A stretch of 64,000 nucleotides of DNA from Shewanella insulae (GCF_009831655.1 NZ_WRPA01000001.1:310001-374000); one strand, 5' to 3'. Counted from the first letter of the stretch, positions 54,760-63,808 are shown. Numbers and translations are program-made. Notes: generated from the letters alone by a model not told the origin.

Positions 54760-55671
54760 ATGCGTGATTGCGCCATCAATCAATATCAACATGTCGTCGC
54801 CATCGGCGGAGGCCACGGACTTGGCCGGGTCTTATCCTCGCTTTCATTTCTTGGCCCTAAGCTCACGGGAATCGTTGCCACCACAGACAACGGCGGTTCT
54901 ACCGGGCGCTTGCGCCAGCAGCAGGACTGTATCGCCTGGGGCGACCTACGAAACTGTCTGTCTCAACTTGCCAGCCGCCCTTCTGTGGGCTCACTGCTGT
55001 TTGAATATCGATTCGGCGGTAAGAGCGAGCTTGCCAATCACAACCTTGGTAACCTGGTTCTGATGGCGCTGGATGATCTCTGTGTTAGGCCTCTCGAAGC
55101 CGTCAATCTGATCCGCAAACTGCTCAACATAGAGACCAAGGTGATCCCCATGTCGGAGCAGCCGACTCATCTTGTCGCCATACAGTCTTGTGGCAATCGT
55201 ATCTTAGGTGAGGTCGAGGTAGACCAAAAATGTGAAGACCCCATCGCCCTCTCGCTGGAGCCTATGGTGGATGCTACGCTTGAAGCCTGCGAGGCGGTTA
55301 GTCAGGCCGATCTTATTATCTTAGGACCAGGGAGTTTTCTGACCAGCATCATGCCGCCACTGCTACTGCCTAAATTAAGTCAGGCGTTACATGCCTCTAA
55401 GGCAAAAGTGATTCTGATCGACAACCTCACCCAAGAGCCCTCGGCCGCGGCTAACTTCAGCCTGGACAAACGTCTTGGCTGGTTTAAACAGGTAATGGGT
55501 AATAAGTCGGTCGATCATGTCCTCTGCCACGGTGACAAGTATCTCACCACAGGGATTGTCACCCACTATCCGCTGCGTAGTCGCCATCATCAGGCACTTC
55601 ATGACAGAGCGGCGCTGGCCGACGCCCTGTCTCTTATCGTTGAACCACAAGCGCTCGACGCACCGGCATAA
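54760..55671 (+). CDS. YvcK/YbhK-like (CofD-family) protein
   Basis: This is a 303-residue cytoplasmic protein of the YvcK/CofD-like group, called gluconeogenesis factors, which bind UDP-GlcNAc in Bacillus. The nucleotide-binding start is VVAIGGGHGLGRVLSSL. TTDNGGSTGRLR, GDLRNCLSQLA, NHNLGNL and LGPGSFLTSIMPPLL are signature motifs. AGGAAGG precedes the ATG, and a TATAAT is found at 54713-54718. A role in morphology or carbon-flux control is inferred from relatives; the gap genes nearby are a suggestive context. Confidence 0.88.
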   Translation: MRDCAINQYQHVVAIGGGHGLGRVLSSLSFLGPKLTGIVATTDNGGSTGRLRQQQDCIAWGDLRNCLSQLASRPSVGSLLFEYRFGGKSELANHNLGNLVLMALDDLCVRPLEAVNLIRKLLNIETKVIPMSEQPTHLVAIQSCGNRILGEVEVDQKCEDPIALSLEPMVDATLEACEAVSQADLIILGPGSFLTSIMPPLLLPKLSQALHASKAKVILIDNLTQEPSAAANFSLDKRLGWFKQVMGNKSVDHVLCHGDKYLTTGIVTHYPLRSRHHQALHDRAALADALSLIVEPQALDAPA

Positions 55672-55707
55672 AAAGACGCCACGTTATTGCTAGCGTGGCG
55701 TCTTTAT
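55671..55707. terminator. bidirectional terminator between convergent genes
   Basis: AAAGACGCCACG and CGTGGCGTCTTT flank a short loop, starting at the end of the yvcK-like gene. A/T tracts lie on both sides; the convergent aspC ends 29 nt away. Confidence 0.88.
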
Positions 55708-55735
55708 TTATCTAGTATTTTACCTAATATGAAGC

Positions 55736-56929
55736 TTACAGCACCTGGGCGATAGCGCGGCAGATGGTATCCATGTTAGCGCGGGTCATGCCGGCAACGC
55801 TGATGCGGCCCGAACCTACGATATAGACACCAAACTCCTCTTTCAGGCGTGCCACCTGCTCCTTATTAAGGCCAGAGAAGCTAAACATGCCGTTTTGCGC
55901 CGAGATAAAGCTGAAATCTTGCTCGACCCCCTGCTCAGACAATGTCTTAACGAACAGTACGCGCATCTCTGCGATACGTTCGCGCATCTGTGTCAATTCT
56001 GCTTCCCATAATTGGCGTAGCTCCACGTCGCCGAGAATGGTCGCGACAATCAAGGCGCCATGTGCCGGTGGATTAGAATAGCTGCTGCGAATAGTGCTCT
56101 TGATCTGGCTAAAGGCACACTTGGCTGTCTCTTCATTTTCGGCAACTAAGGTCACCGCGCCGATACGTTCATTGTAGAGACCAAAGTTCTTCGAAAATGA
56201 GTTAGCCACAAGCAGCTCTGGCACTTTGCTGGCGACCAGGCGCAGGCCCTGTGCGTCTTCTTCTACGCCGGCACCGAAACCTTGATAGGCGAAGTCAAAC
56301 AAGGGGATCAGTCCTTTATCGACACAAAGCTGGGCAATCACTTCCCACTGGCTGATATTAAGATCGATACCCGTTGGATTGTGGCAGCAACCGTGCAGCA
56401 GGAGTAGATCGCCGCTTTCGGCCTGCTCCAGGCTGGTAAGCATGGCATCGAAGTCGATGTCATGGCTGGCAGCATCATAATAACCATATTGCTTAACCGT
56501 TAAACCGGCAGACTGGAAAATGTTGTTGTGGTTTGCCCAAGTTGGATTGCTGACCCACACGGTGCGAGAAGCGGTATTGCGCACCACGAACTCGGCCGCC
56601 ATTCTAAGCGAACCTGTACCGCCCGGCGCCTGAGCCGTTACCGCGCGCTTTTCGCTCATCACGGCGTGATCGGTGCCGAACAACAAGCCTTGTACCGCCT
56701 GGTTATAGGCTGTTACGCCATCGATACCCAGATAGCTCTTACTGGTTTCGGTTTCCAGCAGTTTTTGCTCGGCTAACTTCACTGACTTGAGGATCGGCGT
56801 CTGGCCAGACTCATCTTTATAGATGCCAACACCTAAATTAACCTTATCTGCGCGAGGATCGGCCTTAAAAGCATCGGTAAGACCAAGAATGGGATCTGCG
56901 GGAGCCAGTACAACCTGGTTAAATATCAT
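55736..56929 (-). CDS. aspC: aspartate aminotransferase, paralogue 2
   Basis: This class I PLP aminotransferase (397 aa) converts aspartate and 2-oxoglutarate to oxaloacetate and glutamate. It is close to E. coli Asp[40 protein letters not shown] with the PLP lysine, [13 protein letters not shown] and [10 protein letters not shown]. It is 397 aa versus 396 for the paralogue at 6311-7501. This copy keeps the NPPAHGA motif of standard AspC. It is the likely main aspartate enzyme. Confidence 0.94.
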   Translation of the reverse strand: MIFNQVVLAPADPILGLTDAFKADPRADKVNLGVGIYKDESGQTPILKSVKLAEQKLLETETSKSYLGIDGVTAYNQAVQGLLFGTDHAVMSEKRAVTAQAPGGTGSLRMAAEFVVRNTASRTVWVSNPTWANHNNIFQSAGLTVKQYGYYDAASHDIDFDAMLTSLEQAESGDLLLLHGCCHNPTGIDLNISQWEVIAQLCVDKGLIPLFDFAYQGFGAGVEEDAQGLRLVASKVPELLVANSFSKNFGLYNERIGAVTLVAENEETAKCAFSQIKSTIRSSYSNPPAHGALIVATILGDVELRQLWEAELTQMRERIAEMRVLFVKTLSEQGVEQDFSFISAQNGMFSFSGLNKEQVARLKEEFGVYIVGSGRISVAGMTRANMDTICRAIAQVL

Positions 56930-57249
56930 GGTGGTGTTCCTAAACGTCGATATAAGAAGGGGGTCGGGGCTAGTTATACCACTGTCTTAACGCCCTTCAA
57001 AGCGGATATTTTTCTATATCAATATTTTTCTTGTATCGCCCTAGCTTTTCTGATTTTTAAAGACTTATAGAGGAATAATTTTAGAGATTATCGAACGATA
57101 TGAGCAAAATTTAGCAGATTACTTAAGATGAGATCAGGCTCACATTAGCTCTACTCAGGCTTGTTGATTTGCGTGCTTAAAGTCACGGAAGGTAACGGAT
57201 GGATAGGCTCGATTGCTCTAACAGCTGCGTTAGACTAAAAGCTTTTCGT

Positions 57250-57283
57250 TCAAAAACAACAAAGCCCCACATTATAGTGAGGC
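57250..57283 (-). terminator. probable original terminator of the tRNA operon
   Basis: On the minus strand GCCTCAC and GTGGGGC form a stem around TATAAT, followed by TTTGTTGTTTTTG. It lies immediately downstream (leftward) of the duplicated tRNA-Leu end at 57313, so it is the expected position of a terminator for the leftward tRNA genes before insertion. Confidence 0.6.
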
Positions 57284-57312
57284 TCTCTAGGATCATATTC
57301 ATTTGATTATGA

Positions 57313-57335
57313 TGGTACCCGAGGACGTACTTGAA
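57313..57335 (-). repeat. att-like duplicate of tRNA-Leu 3' end
   Basis: This 23-nt segment matches 58506-58528 (the tRNA-Leu 3' end including CCA) with one mismatch (G to T at 57328). The duplicated tRNA end in direct orientation is the usual mark of an integrated element. Confidence 0.75.
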
Positions 57336-57503
57336 TAAAAATCACATACTTTGTTTAATCATGCTTCAGTAAATATTAAGCACCCAAACAGCCCCCGCAA
57401 AGCTTCACTAGCTATGAAGTTCACAAAACCCAACTTAATATGCACTTAGCTCATTCTGCGGCGAAGTCATCTAACTAAAAGGTCAAACGATAACTATAAA
57501 AAT

Positions 57504-57794
57504 TCATAAGCCATTCAAGTAGGTCCGCCCATGCTCAGAAAGTACATACCCATAACCCGGACGTTCGATTCCATACCCTAAAGCTCCGCAATTAGGAACA
57601 AACAAGATGATCGGGACTCTGTTTAAAAAATTGTATTCTGTAAGTTTCATCAACTTCCTACTGACCGTAGAATGACTTGGATAGCAAGCCCCATTTTCTT
57701 TTCGATACTCCTCATAAACATCTGTCGCACAAATTTCACGGTGTTTACTGACAATTCCAAGGATATTTATCTCCACACTTCCTATGTTGACCAT
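57504..57794 (-). CDS. small winged-helix-like protein in the element
   Basis: This 96-residue protein (from ATG 57794; a further ATG at 57815 adds 7 residues) reads MVNIGSVEINILGIVSKHRE and continues as helices typical of a PadR/BlaI-like winged helix: DVYEEYRKENGACYPSHSTVSRKLMKL, ending with a beta-strand region. It resembles small HTH proteins of mobile elements. It is a single gene in a tRNA-bounded remnant. No ribosome-binding site is strong. The DNA-binding role is inferred from the helix pattern only. Confidence 0.5.
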   Translation of the reverse strand: MVNIGSVEINILGIVSKHREICATDVYEEYRKENGACYPSHSTVSRKLMKLTEYNFLNRVPIILFVPNCGALGYGIERPGYGYVLSEHGRTYLNGL

Positions 57795-58012
57795 TTTAAA
57801 ATCTCCATTAAACATTTAAGGACTGTCAAGAAATGGGTTAGTCACCGGCGATTTCCGATAGCCAAGATTAATTGGCTTCTCATTTCTTATGTAGCCTTGA
57901 GAAAGCACATTTAGCACCTAGATAGGCATCCATGTCGCATGTTCGATCAATCGGGAAAAGTCATTAAAGCTTCTCTTAGTGCCTCACTTTACGCTGATAT
58001 GTAATCCATTTT

Positions 58013-58252
58013 CTAACAGCGAATCCATTCTAGTAGCCTCTTACTCGCAGACTTTGCTAACGTGCACGAACAGTTTTTTTCATCCATTCCAAGTTGTTTT
58101 CTGAAAGGCTTTTAAAAATAGCTTGCTCCATCTATTGCATCGTCATATGTACTATCCTTATCATCTGGTCTAAATGATAAGACTATAGCAGCTGGTAACA
58201 TCTTTGCTGGAAATCCTTGAAGAGCGTCTGCTTTGGTCAATAGCCTTATTTG
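58013..58252 (-). pseudogene. decayed ORF with an internal stop
   Basis: An open frame of 46 codons (including LLTKADALQGFPAKMLPA and RPDDKDSTYDDAIDG) ends at TAA 58112-58114 and continues in the same frame for 32 more codons to TAG 58013-58015. There is no clear start. It looks like part of a degraded gene in the tRNA-Leu element; family not recognised. Confidence 0.35.
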
Positions 58253-58505
58253 TCAAACTCCAAGGGGAGCATAACCTAATTAAATTAAGTCGCTATGCAA
58301 TGAAAGTTGCAAGTTATCGATTGCTAAGATCCCGTTTATATACAGAATGGGAAACGGCAAGTTATATACAAATTTGAAATAGTGATTAATAAACTAGCTT
58401 TTGCTGTTTAAATACAATCAGTTGACTGTAACGACAAAGGAAAAGGAAAAGACCATTAATTTATAGGTCTTAATGTACATCATTGGATTACATTGATTAT
58501 TGAGG

Positions 58506-58592
58506 TGGTACCCGAGGACGGACTTGAACCGTCACGCTGTTACCAGCGAGGGATTTTAAATCCCTTGTGTCTACCGATTCCACCACTCGGGC
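58506..58592 (-). tRNA. leuZ: tRNA-Leu (anticodon TAA)
   Basis: Read on the minus strand, the 87-nt sequence GCCCGAG...TACCA has a D-arm TGGTGGAATCGGTAGACA, anticodon loop around TTTAAAA (anticodon TAA), a long variable arm and TTCAAGTCC T-loop, with CCA encoded. Order tRNA-Gly, tRNA-Cys, tRNA-Leu matches E. coli glyW-cysT-leuZ. Confidence 0.97.
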
Positions 58593-58630
58593 TTAGTGTG
58601 TTTTATCGTGATTTACGTTAAAACGAAAAG

Positions 58631-58704
58631 TGGAGGCGCGACCCGGAGTCGAACCGAGATCGACGGATTTGCAATCCGCAGCATAGCCATTCTGCCATCG
58701 CGCC
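58631..58704 (-). tRNA. cysT: tRNA-Cys (anticodon GCA)
   Basis: This 74-nt tRNA on the minus strand has the acceptor stem GGCGCGA / TCGCGCC, encoded CCA, anticodon loop with GCA and TTCGACTCC T-loop. Confidence 0.97.
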
Positions 58705-58739
58705 TTTATCTGAAGCGGTTTACGGTATGACCGTAAATT

Positions 58740-58815
58740 TGGAGCGACATATCGGGTTCGAACCGATGACCTATACCTTGGCAAGGTATCGCTCTACCAA
58801 CTGAGCTAATGTCGC
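58740..58815 (-). tRNA. glyW: tRNA-Gly (anticodon GCC)
   Basis: This 76-nt tRNA on the minus strand has GCGACAT / ATGTCGC acceptor, TAGCTCAGTTGGTAGAGC D-arm, anticodon GCC (CCTTGCCAAGG), TTCGAACC T-loop and encoded CCA. Confidence 0.97.
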
Positions 58816-58873
58816 ATCTGAAACGCTTGTCAGTCAAGTGCCCTATCGAGCTTTCCCCTGACTGCGGAAAGGA

Positions 58874-58901
58874 ATTCTACCGATTTACCTAAAAGTGTCA
58901 A
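58874..58901 (-). promoter_or_regulatory. promoter of the tRNA operon
   Basis: TTGACA (58896-58901 on the minus strand), a 16-bp spacer and TAGAAT (58874-58879), about 58 nt upstream of tRNA-Gly. It is an excellent sigma-70 match and would drive Gly-Cys-Leu together. Confidence 0.75.
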
Positions 58902-58994
58902 CGTCTATTTATGGCTTAAACAAGGTTTGTTGCGTCAACTGCTGCATTAATCACCTTTGTGGCTCTTTGTTAAGCATATTCAATTTCTTATGGA

Positions 58995-59026
58995 TAAAAA
59001 AACGCCCCGGTACTTACCGAGGCGTT
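58995..59026 (-). terminator. intrinsic terminator of gapB
   Basis: On the minus strand AACGCCTCGGTA and TACCGGGGCGTT form a stem (one G-T pair) followed by TTTTTT, about 20 nt after the gapB stop. Confidence 0.85.
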
Positions 59027-59047
59027 CAGATTTATCTGGCATTTAGC

Positions 59048-60484
59048 TTAAGCGACAGGTAGAGACTGGTAGTTAAGACCTAGCATCTTCTGCATTACGC
59101 CAACAACCTGGCAGCTATAACCGAACTCGTTGTCGTACCAGACATAAAGAATGCTACGGTTGCCATCGGCGATGGTTGCCTGTGAATCGACAACGCCTGC
59201 GTAGCGAGAACCAACCAGATCAGAAGAGACAATCTCAGTCGACTCGGTAAAGTCAACCTGGTTTTGTAGCTCAGAGCATAGCGCGACGTTGCGTAGATAC
59301 TCGTTCATGTCTTCTTTGCTGGTTTCGCCATTCAGGTTCAGGCTGATAATTGCCATAGACACGTTCGGTGTAGGTACACGAATCGCGTTGCCGGTTAGCT
59401 TACCAGCAAGCACTGGCAGCGCCTTAGCTACAGCCTTGGCCGCACCGGTTTCTGTGATAACCATGTTCAGCGGTGCGCTGCGACCACGACGATCGGCTTT
59501 GTGATAGTTATCGATCAGGTTTTGATCGTTAGTGTATGAGTGAATCGTTTCAACGTGACCGTTTACGATGCCATACTTGTCGTTAACCGCCTTCAGTACT
59601 GGCGTAATAGCGTTAGTAGTACAACTTGCCGCCGAGACGATAGTGTCTTCGTCCAGGATATCGTTTTCGTTAACGCCATAAACGATGTTCTTAATAGCGC
59701 CCTTGGCCGGTGCGGTCAGCAGTACCTTAGCGGCGCCGTTACATCTTAGGTGTAGTCCCAGGCCGTCTTCGTCTTTCCAGATACCAGTGTTATCGACCAC
59801 CAGTGCATTGTTGATGCCGTAACGAGTGTAATCCACTTCATCTGGTGAGTTGGCATAGATCACCTGAATATAGGTGCCGTTGGCGATGATTGCATTGTTC
59901 TCTTCATCGACTTCGACAGAGCCGTTGAAAGGACCGTGTACCGAGTCACGACGCAGCAGGCTGGCACGCTTCTCTAGATCGCCCTTACGACCACCGCGCA
60001 GAACGATAGCGCGAAGACGCAGCTTGTTGCTCACGCCCGTTCTTTCGATCAGTAGACGCGCTAGCAGACGACCAATACGGCCGAAACCATATAGCACGAC
60101 ATCGCGCGCTTCTTGGTTGTCTTCGTGATCGATTGCCGAAGCCAACTCTTGTGTCATATAGGCTTCGATCTGGCTCGCGTCGTCATGCTCGCGCCAGTAG
60201 TTAACCGCTAATTTACCGATATCAACTTTACATTGCTTAACCGCTAATTTGCTGAGGGCCTCAACAAAAGGGAAACTTTCGCGTAATCTGAGTTTGTCAC
60301 CCACATGACGACGCACTAAACGGTGTGACTTAATGATCTCGATAGTGGAAGCATTAAGAAGTGGCTTACCGTATAGAACGACTTCTACACCTTGGTTACG
60401 ATATAACTTACCAAGTAGAGGCTGCATCGCCTCCGCCATTTCGAAACGTTCTTGCCAGCTTTGTAGGTGTTTATCAGCGGTCAT
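59048..60484 (-). CDS. gapB: glyceraldehyde-3-phosphate dehydrogenase, long GapB type
   Basis: This 478-residue GAPDH has an N-terminal extension of about 125 residues before the Rossmann motif GFGRIGR (133-139). The catalytic cysteine is C288 in SAASCTTNAITP. HSYTNDQNLID and WYDNEFGYSCQVVGVM are family motifs. The extension (SWQERFEMAEAMQPLLGKLYR) is shared with similar long GAPDHs of Shewanella and Vibrio. It is the second GAPDH beside gapA (61736-62746). A gluconeogenic role or NADPH preference is possible but not shown by sequence alone. A palindrome lies 25 nt upstream of the start. Confidence 0.93.
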   Translation of the reverse strand: MTADKHLQSWQERFEMAEAMQPLLGKLYRNQGVEVVLYGKPLLNASTIEIIKSHRLVRRHVGDKLRLRESFPFVEALSKLAVKQCKVDIGKLAVNYWREHDDASQIEAYMTQELASAIDHEDNQEARDVVLYGFGRIGRLLARLLIERTGVSNKLRLRAIVLRGGRKGDLEKRASLLRRDSVHGPFNGSVEVDEENNAIIANGTYIQVIYANSPDEVDYTRYGINNALVVDNTGIWKDEDGLGLHLRCNGAAKVLLTAPAKGAIKNIVYGVNENDILDEDTIVSAASCTTNAITPVLKAVNDKYGIVNGHVETIHSYTNDQNLIDNYHKADRRGRSAPLNMVITETGAAKAVAKALPVLAGKLTGNAIRVPTPNVSMAIISLNLNGETSKEDMNEYLRNVALCSELQNQVDFTESTEIVSSDLVGSRYAGVVDSQATIADGNRSILYVWYDNEFGYSCQVVGVMQKMLGLNYQSLPVA

Positions 60485-60509
60485 TTACAGATCCTTTATC
60501 TCACTTTTA

Positions 60510-60524
60510 CTACATTTATTGTAG
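60510..60524. promoter_or_regulatory. palindrome upstream of gapB
   Basis: CTACA TTTAT TGTAG is a perfect 5-bp-arm palindrome 26-40 nt upstream of the gapB start, a typical operator position. The regulator is not identified. Confidence 0.35.
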
Positions 60525-60687
60525 AAATGATTGAGTAACAAAAAGAAAAGACCAATACTCTATTATTATCGGACGTCAATCCTGTTATTGGTCGGCGCCA
60601 TTGTAATGAAAAGTGAGCTTGCGATCTAGTAAGATATTTTCTCTAACCGTGTAATTTTATTAGATAAAATCCTAGGGAGACACGCTT

Positions 60688-61527
60688 TTGAGATTAAATT
60701 TTGTAATCATTACACCAATAATGTCTCTTTTAGCGATTTTCAGCCTGTTTGGCTGTGATAATGCTGCTAATACCGCCACGATTTGTAAAAATAATCCTGA
60801 GCTGTGTGACGATTTACACCGGGATAGCTGGTGCAGATATGAGCGAGCAGACCTGATCCAGAAGCGATATGCCCTCAAAAACACCCCCTCGCCCTCCGGT
60901 AAACAGGTCTATCAGCATCTGATCAATCTGGAAAACTACAGTAAATGCATTGAACTCGCCGCCGGTGTGCAGCACATCTTACATCCCGAGCGCACGAACG
61001 ACAGAGTGAGAGCCTTCGGTATCAGCGCCCAGAATCTGGAGCAGCTAAGGGATACCACCAAAGGTGATCCAGATCTCTATCTCTCCTACTATCACTGGAT
61101 TCGCCTGAACGATCAGGCCGCACTCTCTAGGGTCGTTAACGCATTACATGCCGGCAAGATAGAAGATGTAGAGATCCTCGCGAGCCTCGCCTCCTATTAC
61201 CAGAAGTCGGATCTCAACAAGGCTAAGGCTCTGTATTTGCAATTGCTTGACCGTACCGATCCCGATACCTTTAATCCAGATTGGTTGTTAGGCCTTGCCA
61301 GTATCTACCACCAGCAAAACGATCTCGAAAAAACATACCTCTTCTCAAAAGCCAACGTATTGATGACGCGCAACACGGCATCCGATGCCAAAATGAACGC
61401 CCTTATTAAGGGCAACCAGCAACTGGCTAAATTTTTAGATGAGCAAGCCAGCACCTTAGTGGAACATCTCGAAAACGGTGACTACGCTTCTAGTGAGATT
61501 CGTAACCAGTTGAATACCTCTTCTTAA
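60688..61527 (+). CDS. DUF2989-like lipoprotein with TPR-like helices
   Basis: This is a lipoprotein (279 aa) with lipobox SLFGC. The mature protein starts with cysteines (ICKNNPELCDDLHRDSWCRYER), followed by helices resembling TPR repeats, such as LASLASYYQKSDLNKAKALYLQLL and LLGLASIYHQQNDLEKTYLFSK. It resembles DUF2989 proteins of Shewanella/Vibrio; function is not known. The TTG start has AGGGAG 8 nt upstream. It sits between the two gap genes and is divergent from gapB, so a role linked to central metabolism cannot be assumed. Confidence 0.78.
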   Translation: MRLNFVIITPIMSLLAIFSLFGCDNAANTATICKNNPELCDDLHRDSWCRYERADLIQKRYALKNTPSPSGKQVYQHLINLENYSKCIELAAGVQHILHPERTNDRVRAFGISAQNLEQLRDTTKGDPDLYLSYYHWIRLNDQAALSRVVNALHAGKIEDVEILASLASYYQKSDLNKAKALYLQLLDRTDPDTFNPDWLLGLASIYHQQNDLEKTYLFSKANVLMTRNTASDAKMNALIKGNQQLAKFLDEQASTLVEHLENGDYASSEIRNQLNTSS

Positions 61528-61685
61528 GAGAGGGTTCGTTGCTGGCAAAATGTTTGCCACTAGTATTTTTTTTACAGAAATCGGCCCGGTTTTTGTAAAA
61601 AATCTGATCTTTGTAAAGAAAACAGCAAAATTGTTAAGCTAACTAGCCAATAAAACCCGATAACGCTTGACGATAGCTGTCAATT

Positions 61686-61702
61686 TGGTAATTTTACTAC
61701 CA
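61686..61702 (+). promoter_or_regulatory. HexR-like palindrome upstream of gapA
   Basis: TGGTA ATTTTAC TACCA is a perfect 5-bp-arm palindrome with a 7-bp centre, 34-50 nt upstream of the gapA ATG. Positions agree in part with the known HexR pattern (TGTAAT-type half-sites) used by the Shewanella central-carbon regulator HexR, for which gapA is a known target. Assignment inferred. Confidence 0.4.
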
Positions 61703-61735
61703 GATATTTTTATACATTTACCTGAGGGATATGAG

Positions 61736-62746
61736 ATGACTATCCGCGTAGCAATTAACGGCTATGGCCGTATCGGTAGAAACGTACTTCGCGCACTTTA
61801 TGAAAGCGAAAAGCAATACCCAATCCAAATCGTTGCGATCAACGACCTGGGTGATGCATCAATCAACGCTCACCTGACTAAGTACGACTCTGTACACGGT
61901 CGCTTCAATGCAAAAGTTGAGCACGACGACGAGGCTATCTACGTCAACGAAGACAAGATCAAGACCTTCTCTGAGCGTGATCCTGCGAAACTGCCTTGGG
62001 CCGAGCTTGAAGTCGACGTTGTCTTCGAATGTACCGGTATCTTCACTTCTAAAGAAGCGGTTCAGCCTCACCTAAACGCTGGCGCGAAGAAGGTGATCAT
62101 CTCTGCACCGGGTAAGAACGTTGACGCAACTGTTGTTTACGGCGTAAACAACGAAGTGATCACCTCTGATATGACTGTGATCTCAAACGCTTCTTGTACC
62201 ACCAACTGTCTGGCGCCTTTCGCTAAGCCGCTGAACGACGCTATCGGTATCGAATCGGGCCTGATGACTACCATTCACGCCTACACTAACGACCAGCGTC
62301 TATCAGACGTTTATCACACTGACCTGCGCCGCGCACGTGCCGCCGCTATGTCTATGATCCCAACTAAGACTGGCGCTGCTGCAGCCGTTGGTCTAGTGGT
62401 ACCTGAGCTGGCTGGTAAATTTGACGGTATGGCAGTACGTGTCCCTACAGTGAACGTATCTCTGGTAGATCTATCGTTCGTTGCCGCGCGCGACACTACA
62501 GTTGAAGAGATCAACGCCATCATAGAGAAAGCAGCAAGCGTTGCACCTATGAGCGAAGTGCTGTCGGTAAACAAAGAGCCACTGGTTTCTATCGACTTCA
62601 ACCACAACCCATTCTCTTCTAACTTCGACGCCACACAGACCCGTGTCAATGGCCGTCTAGTTAAAGTGATGGCATGGTACGACAACGAATGGGGCTTCAG
62701 TAACCGTATGCTAGATAACGCGGTTGCCCTAATGACTGCTAAGTAA
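61736..62746 (+). CDS. gapA: glyceraldehyde-3-phosphate dehydrogenase
   Basis: This is the standard-length glycolytic GAPDH (336 aa). The ATG at 61736 follows GAGGGATATGAG; the longer frame from 61667 adds 23 non-family residues. Rossmann motif NGYGRIGR (8-15), catalytic C154 ([11 protein letters not shown]), H in [10 protein letters not shown], and [12 protein letters not shown] at the end. D37 in AINDLGD fits NAD preference. Strongly biased codon use indicates high expression. A HexR-like palindrome lies upstream and a strong terminator follows. Confidence 0.97.
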   Translation: MTIRVAINGYGRIGRNVLRALYESEKQYPIQIVAINDLGDASINAHLTKYDSVHGRFNAKVEHDDEAIYVNEDKIKTFSERDPAKLPWAELEVDVVFECTGIFTSKEAVQPHLNAGAKKVIISAPGKNVDATVVYGVNNEVITSDMTVISNASCTTNCLAPFAKPLNDAIGIESGLMTTIHAYTNDQRLSDVYHTDLRRARAAAMSMIPTKTGAAAAVGLVVPELAGKFDGMAVRVPTVNVSLVDLSFVAARDTTVEEINAIIEKAASVAPMSEVLSVNKEPLVSIDFNHNPFSSNFDATQTRVNGRLVKVMAWYDNEWGFSNRMLDNAVALMTAK

Positions 62747-62773
62747 GCAAAGTTACATTAAAGTCGTACTCAT

Positions 62774-62803
62774 GAAAAAGGAGCCATTTAGGCTCCTTTT
62801 TTG
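62774..62803 (+). terminator. intrinsic terminator of gapA
   Basis: GAAAAAGGAGCC and GGCTCCTTTTTT flank ATTTA, about 28 nt after the gapA stop. Confidence 0.9.
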
Positions 62804-62839
62804 TATCTGTTTTTTGTTTTCTGTTTATCCTTAAACACC

Positions 62840-63172
62840 TTATACGGTGCGCGCCATGGCGTCATCCAGGCTCGCTACCCCCTGACTAAGGTAACCTAAC
62901 AAAATTTCTCGCTCGTCATCGGTTAATTCAACCGACAACACATAACGATAGAGTTCCAGTAACCGGCTCTTATAGCCAAGTAGCTGTTTGATGGTGATAG
63001 CGCCGGGTAAGAAGTAGTGCTCCGCCAGACAATCTGTGACCCGCTGGCAATCGCTCTGAATAAGACGCTTGATAAAATAGGCGCGGCTATTGGCAGCATG
63101 TAATGCACCGGCCTGCGCCGCAGGAATATGTTTGAGTTGTGCTTGAAGTCTTGGGGTGGCATTTGCTTGCAT
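62840..63172 (-). CDS. hypothetical protein (110 aa)
   Basis: This is a cytoplasmic, mostly helical protein without signal or membrane segment: MQANATPRLQAQLKHIPAAQ at the start, then NSRAYFIKRLIQSDCQRV and LGYKSRLLELYRYVLSVELTDDEREILLGYL. The dense helix pattern with two leucine-rich stretches looks like a real protein and is followed by no other gene on this strand before gapA's terminator. It lies next to gapA in the opposite direction. I recognise no family. Confidence 0.65.
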   Translation of the reverse strand: MQANATPRLQAQLKHIPAAQAGALHAANSRAYFIKRLIQSDCQRVTDCLAEHYFLPGAITIKQLLGYKSRLLELYRYVLSVELTDDEREILLGYLSQGVASLDDAMARTV

Positions 63173-63418
63173 AGTGAACCTCTTAAGCCTAACACTTATT
63201 TCGTTTCACTATTATATTGGCGACAAACTGAACAGCGGCTTACCCGAAATGAATTAAGTAGCTTTTAAATAAGCCTTTAAACAAAAACCTTAAACCAGTT
63301 CTTGAACCTAATCTTAAGCTAGATATAGACAGGCTAAGCCTAATTTGGCCAGATTCTACTAGACTTGGCCACCTACCGCTCGCCATTGTCTCCAGTTGTG
63401 CTAACACATAGAATCAAG

Positions 63419-63694
63419 CTAGAAGCGTTTGATACGTACTACTTTCATCACTTCAAAATCGAAGCCTGCAACAGTTTCGGTTTCGGGATAATAGGTCATA
63501 TTGACCTTGTGTCCCTGTAGGCTGCGATACTTCTTGGTGCGACGAAACTTAAAGGGAGCGTCACAGCCTTCTATGGTTACCGTATGTTGCACCCATTCAT
63601 CAATCTCTCTCTGGGTATGGGATAAAATTTTCACGCCCTCTGAATGCACCAATTTCTGATGTTTATCGAGCATCTTATCTACAACATGTTTCAT
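63419..63694 (-). CDS. hypothetical protein (91 aa)
   Basis: This small basic protein begins MKHVVDKMLDKHQKLVHSEG and ends in a beta-rich part (CDAPFKFRRTKKYRSLQG, NMTYYPETETVAGFDFEV, MKVVRIKRF). Only one cysteine is present and there is no export signal, so it is likely cytoplasmic. Upstream is AAAGGTTACCCGCT with a fair ribosome-binding site (AAAGG). Family not recognised. It shares its strand with the 110-aa gene but is 246 nt upstream of it. Confidence 0.65.
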   Translation of the reverse strand: MKHVVDKMLDKHQKLVHSEGVKILSHTQREIDEWVQHTVTIEGCDAPFKFRRTKKYRSLQGHKVNMTYYPETETVAGFDFEVMKVVRIKRF

Positions 63695-63808
63695 AGCGGG
63701 TAACCTTTATCGATGAGTTCTAACCTGTTTAAAAAAACGACAGTAGCAAATTATAGAACATCTCATCGGCTTTGCGTGTGGTTAGACCATGGTAGCAAAA
63801 ATTCCTCC

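Larger units (their letters stand above)
56930..57503. other. intergenic region holding a terminator and an att-like repeat
   Basis: About 570 nt with no convincing gene. It covers the aspC upstream region, a leftward terminator (57250-57283), the tRNA-Leu-derived 23-nt repeat (57313-57335) and AT-rich DNA that belongs to the inserted element. Confidence 0.6.
57336..58505. mobile_element. 1.2 kb remnant element integrated at tRNA-Leu
   Basis: The interval lies between the 23-nt direct repeats and is AT-rich compared with its neighbours. It holds one plausible small gene (57504-57794, minus) and a decayed ORF (58013-58252, minus). No integrase is present inside, so this is a remnant of an integrative element that must have moved using a recombinase from elsewhere. 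Confidence 0.65.

Noticed and set aside
54641..55063. 140-residue plus-strand ORF overlapping the yvcK-like gene
   Set aside because: It runs out of frame through the well-conserved YvcK-like N-terminus; the Ser/Pro/Thr-rich translation has no domain pattern.
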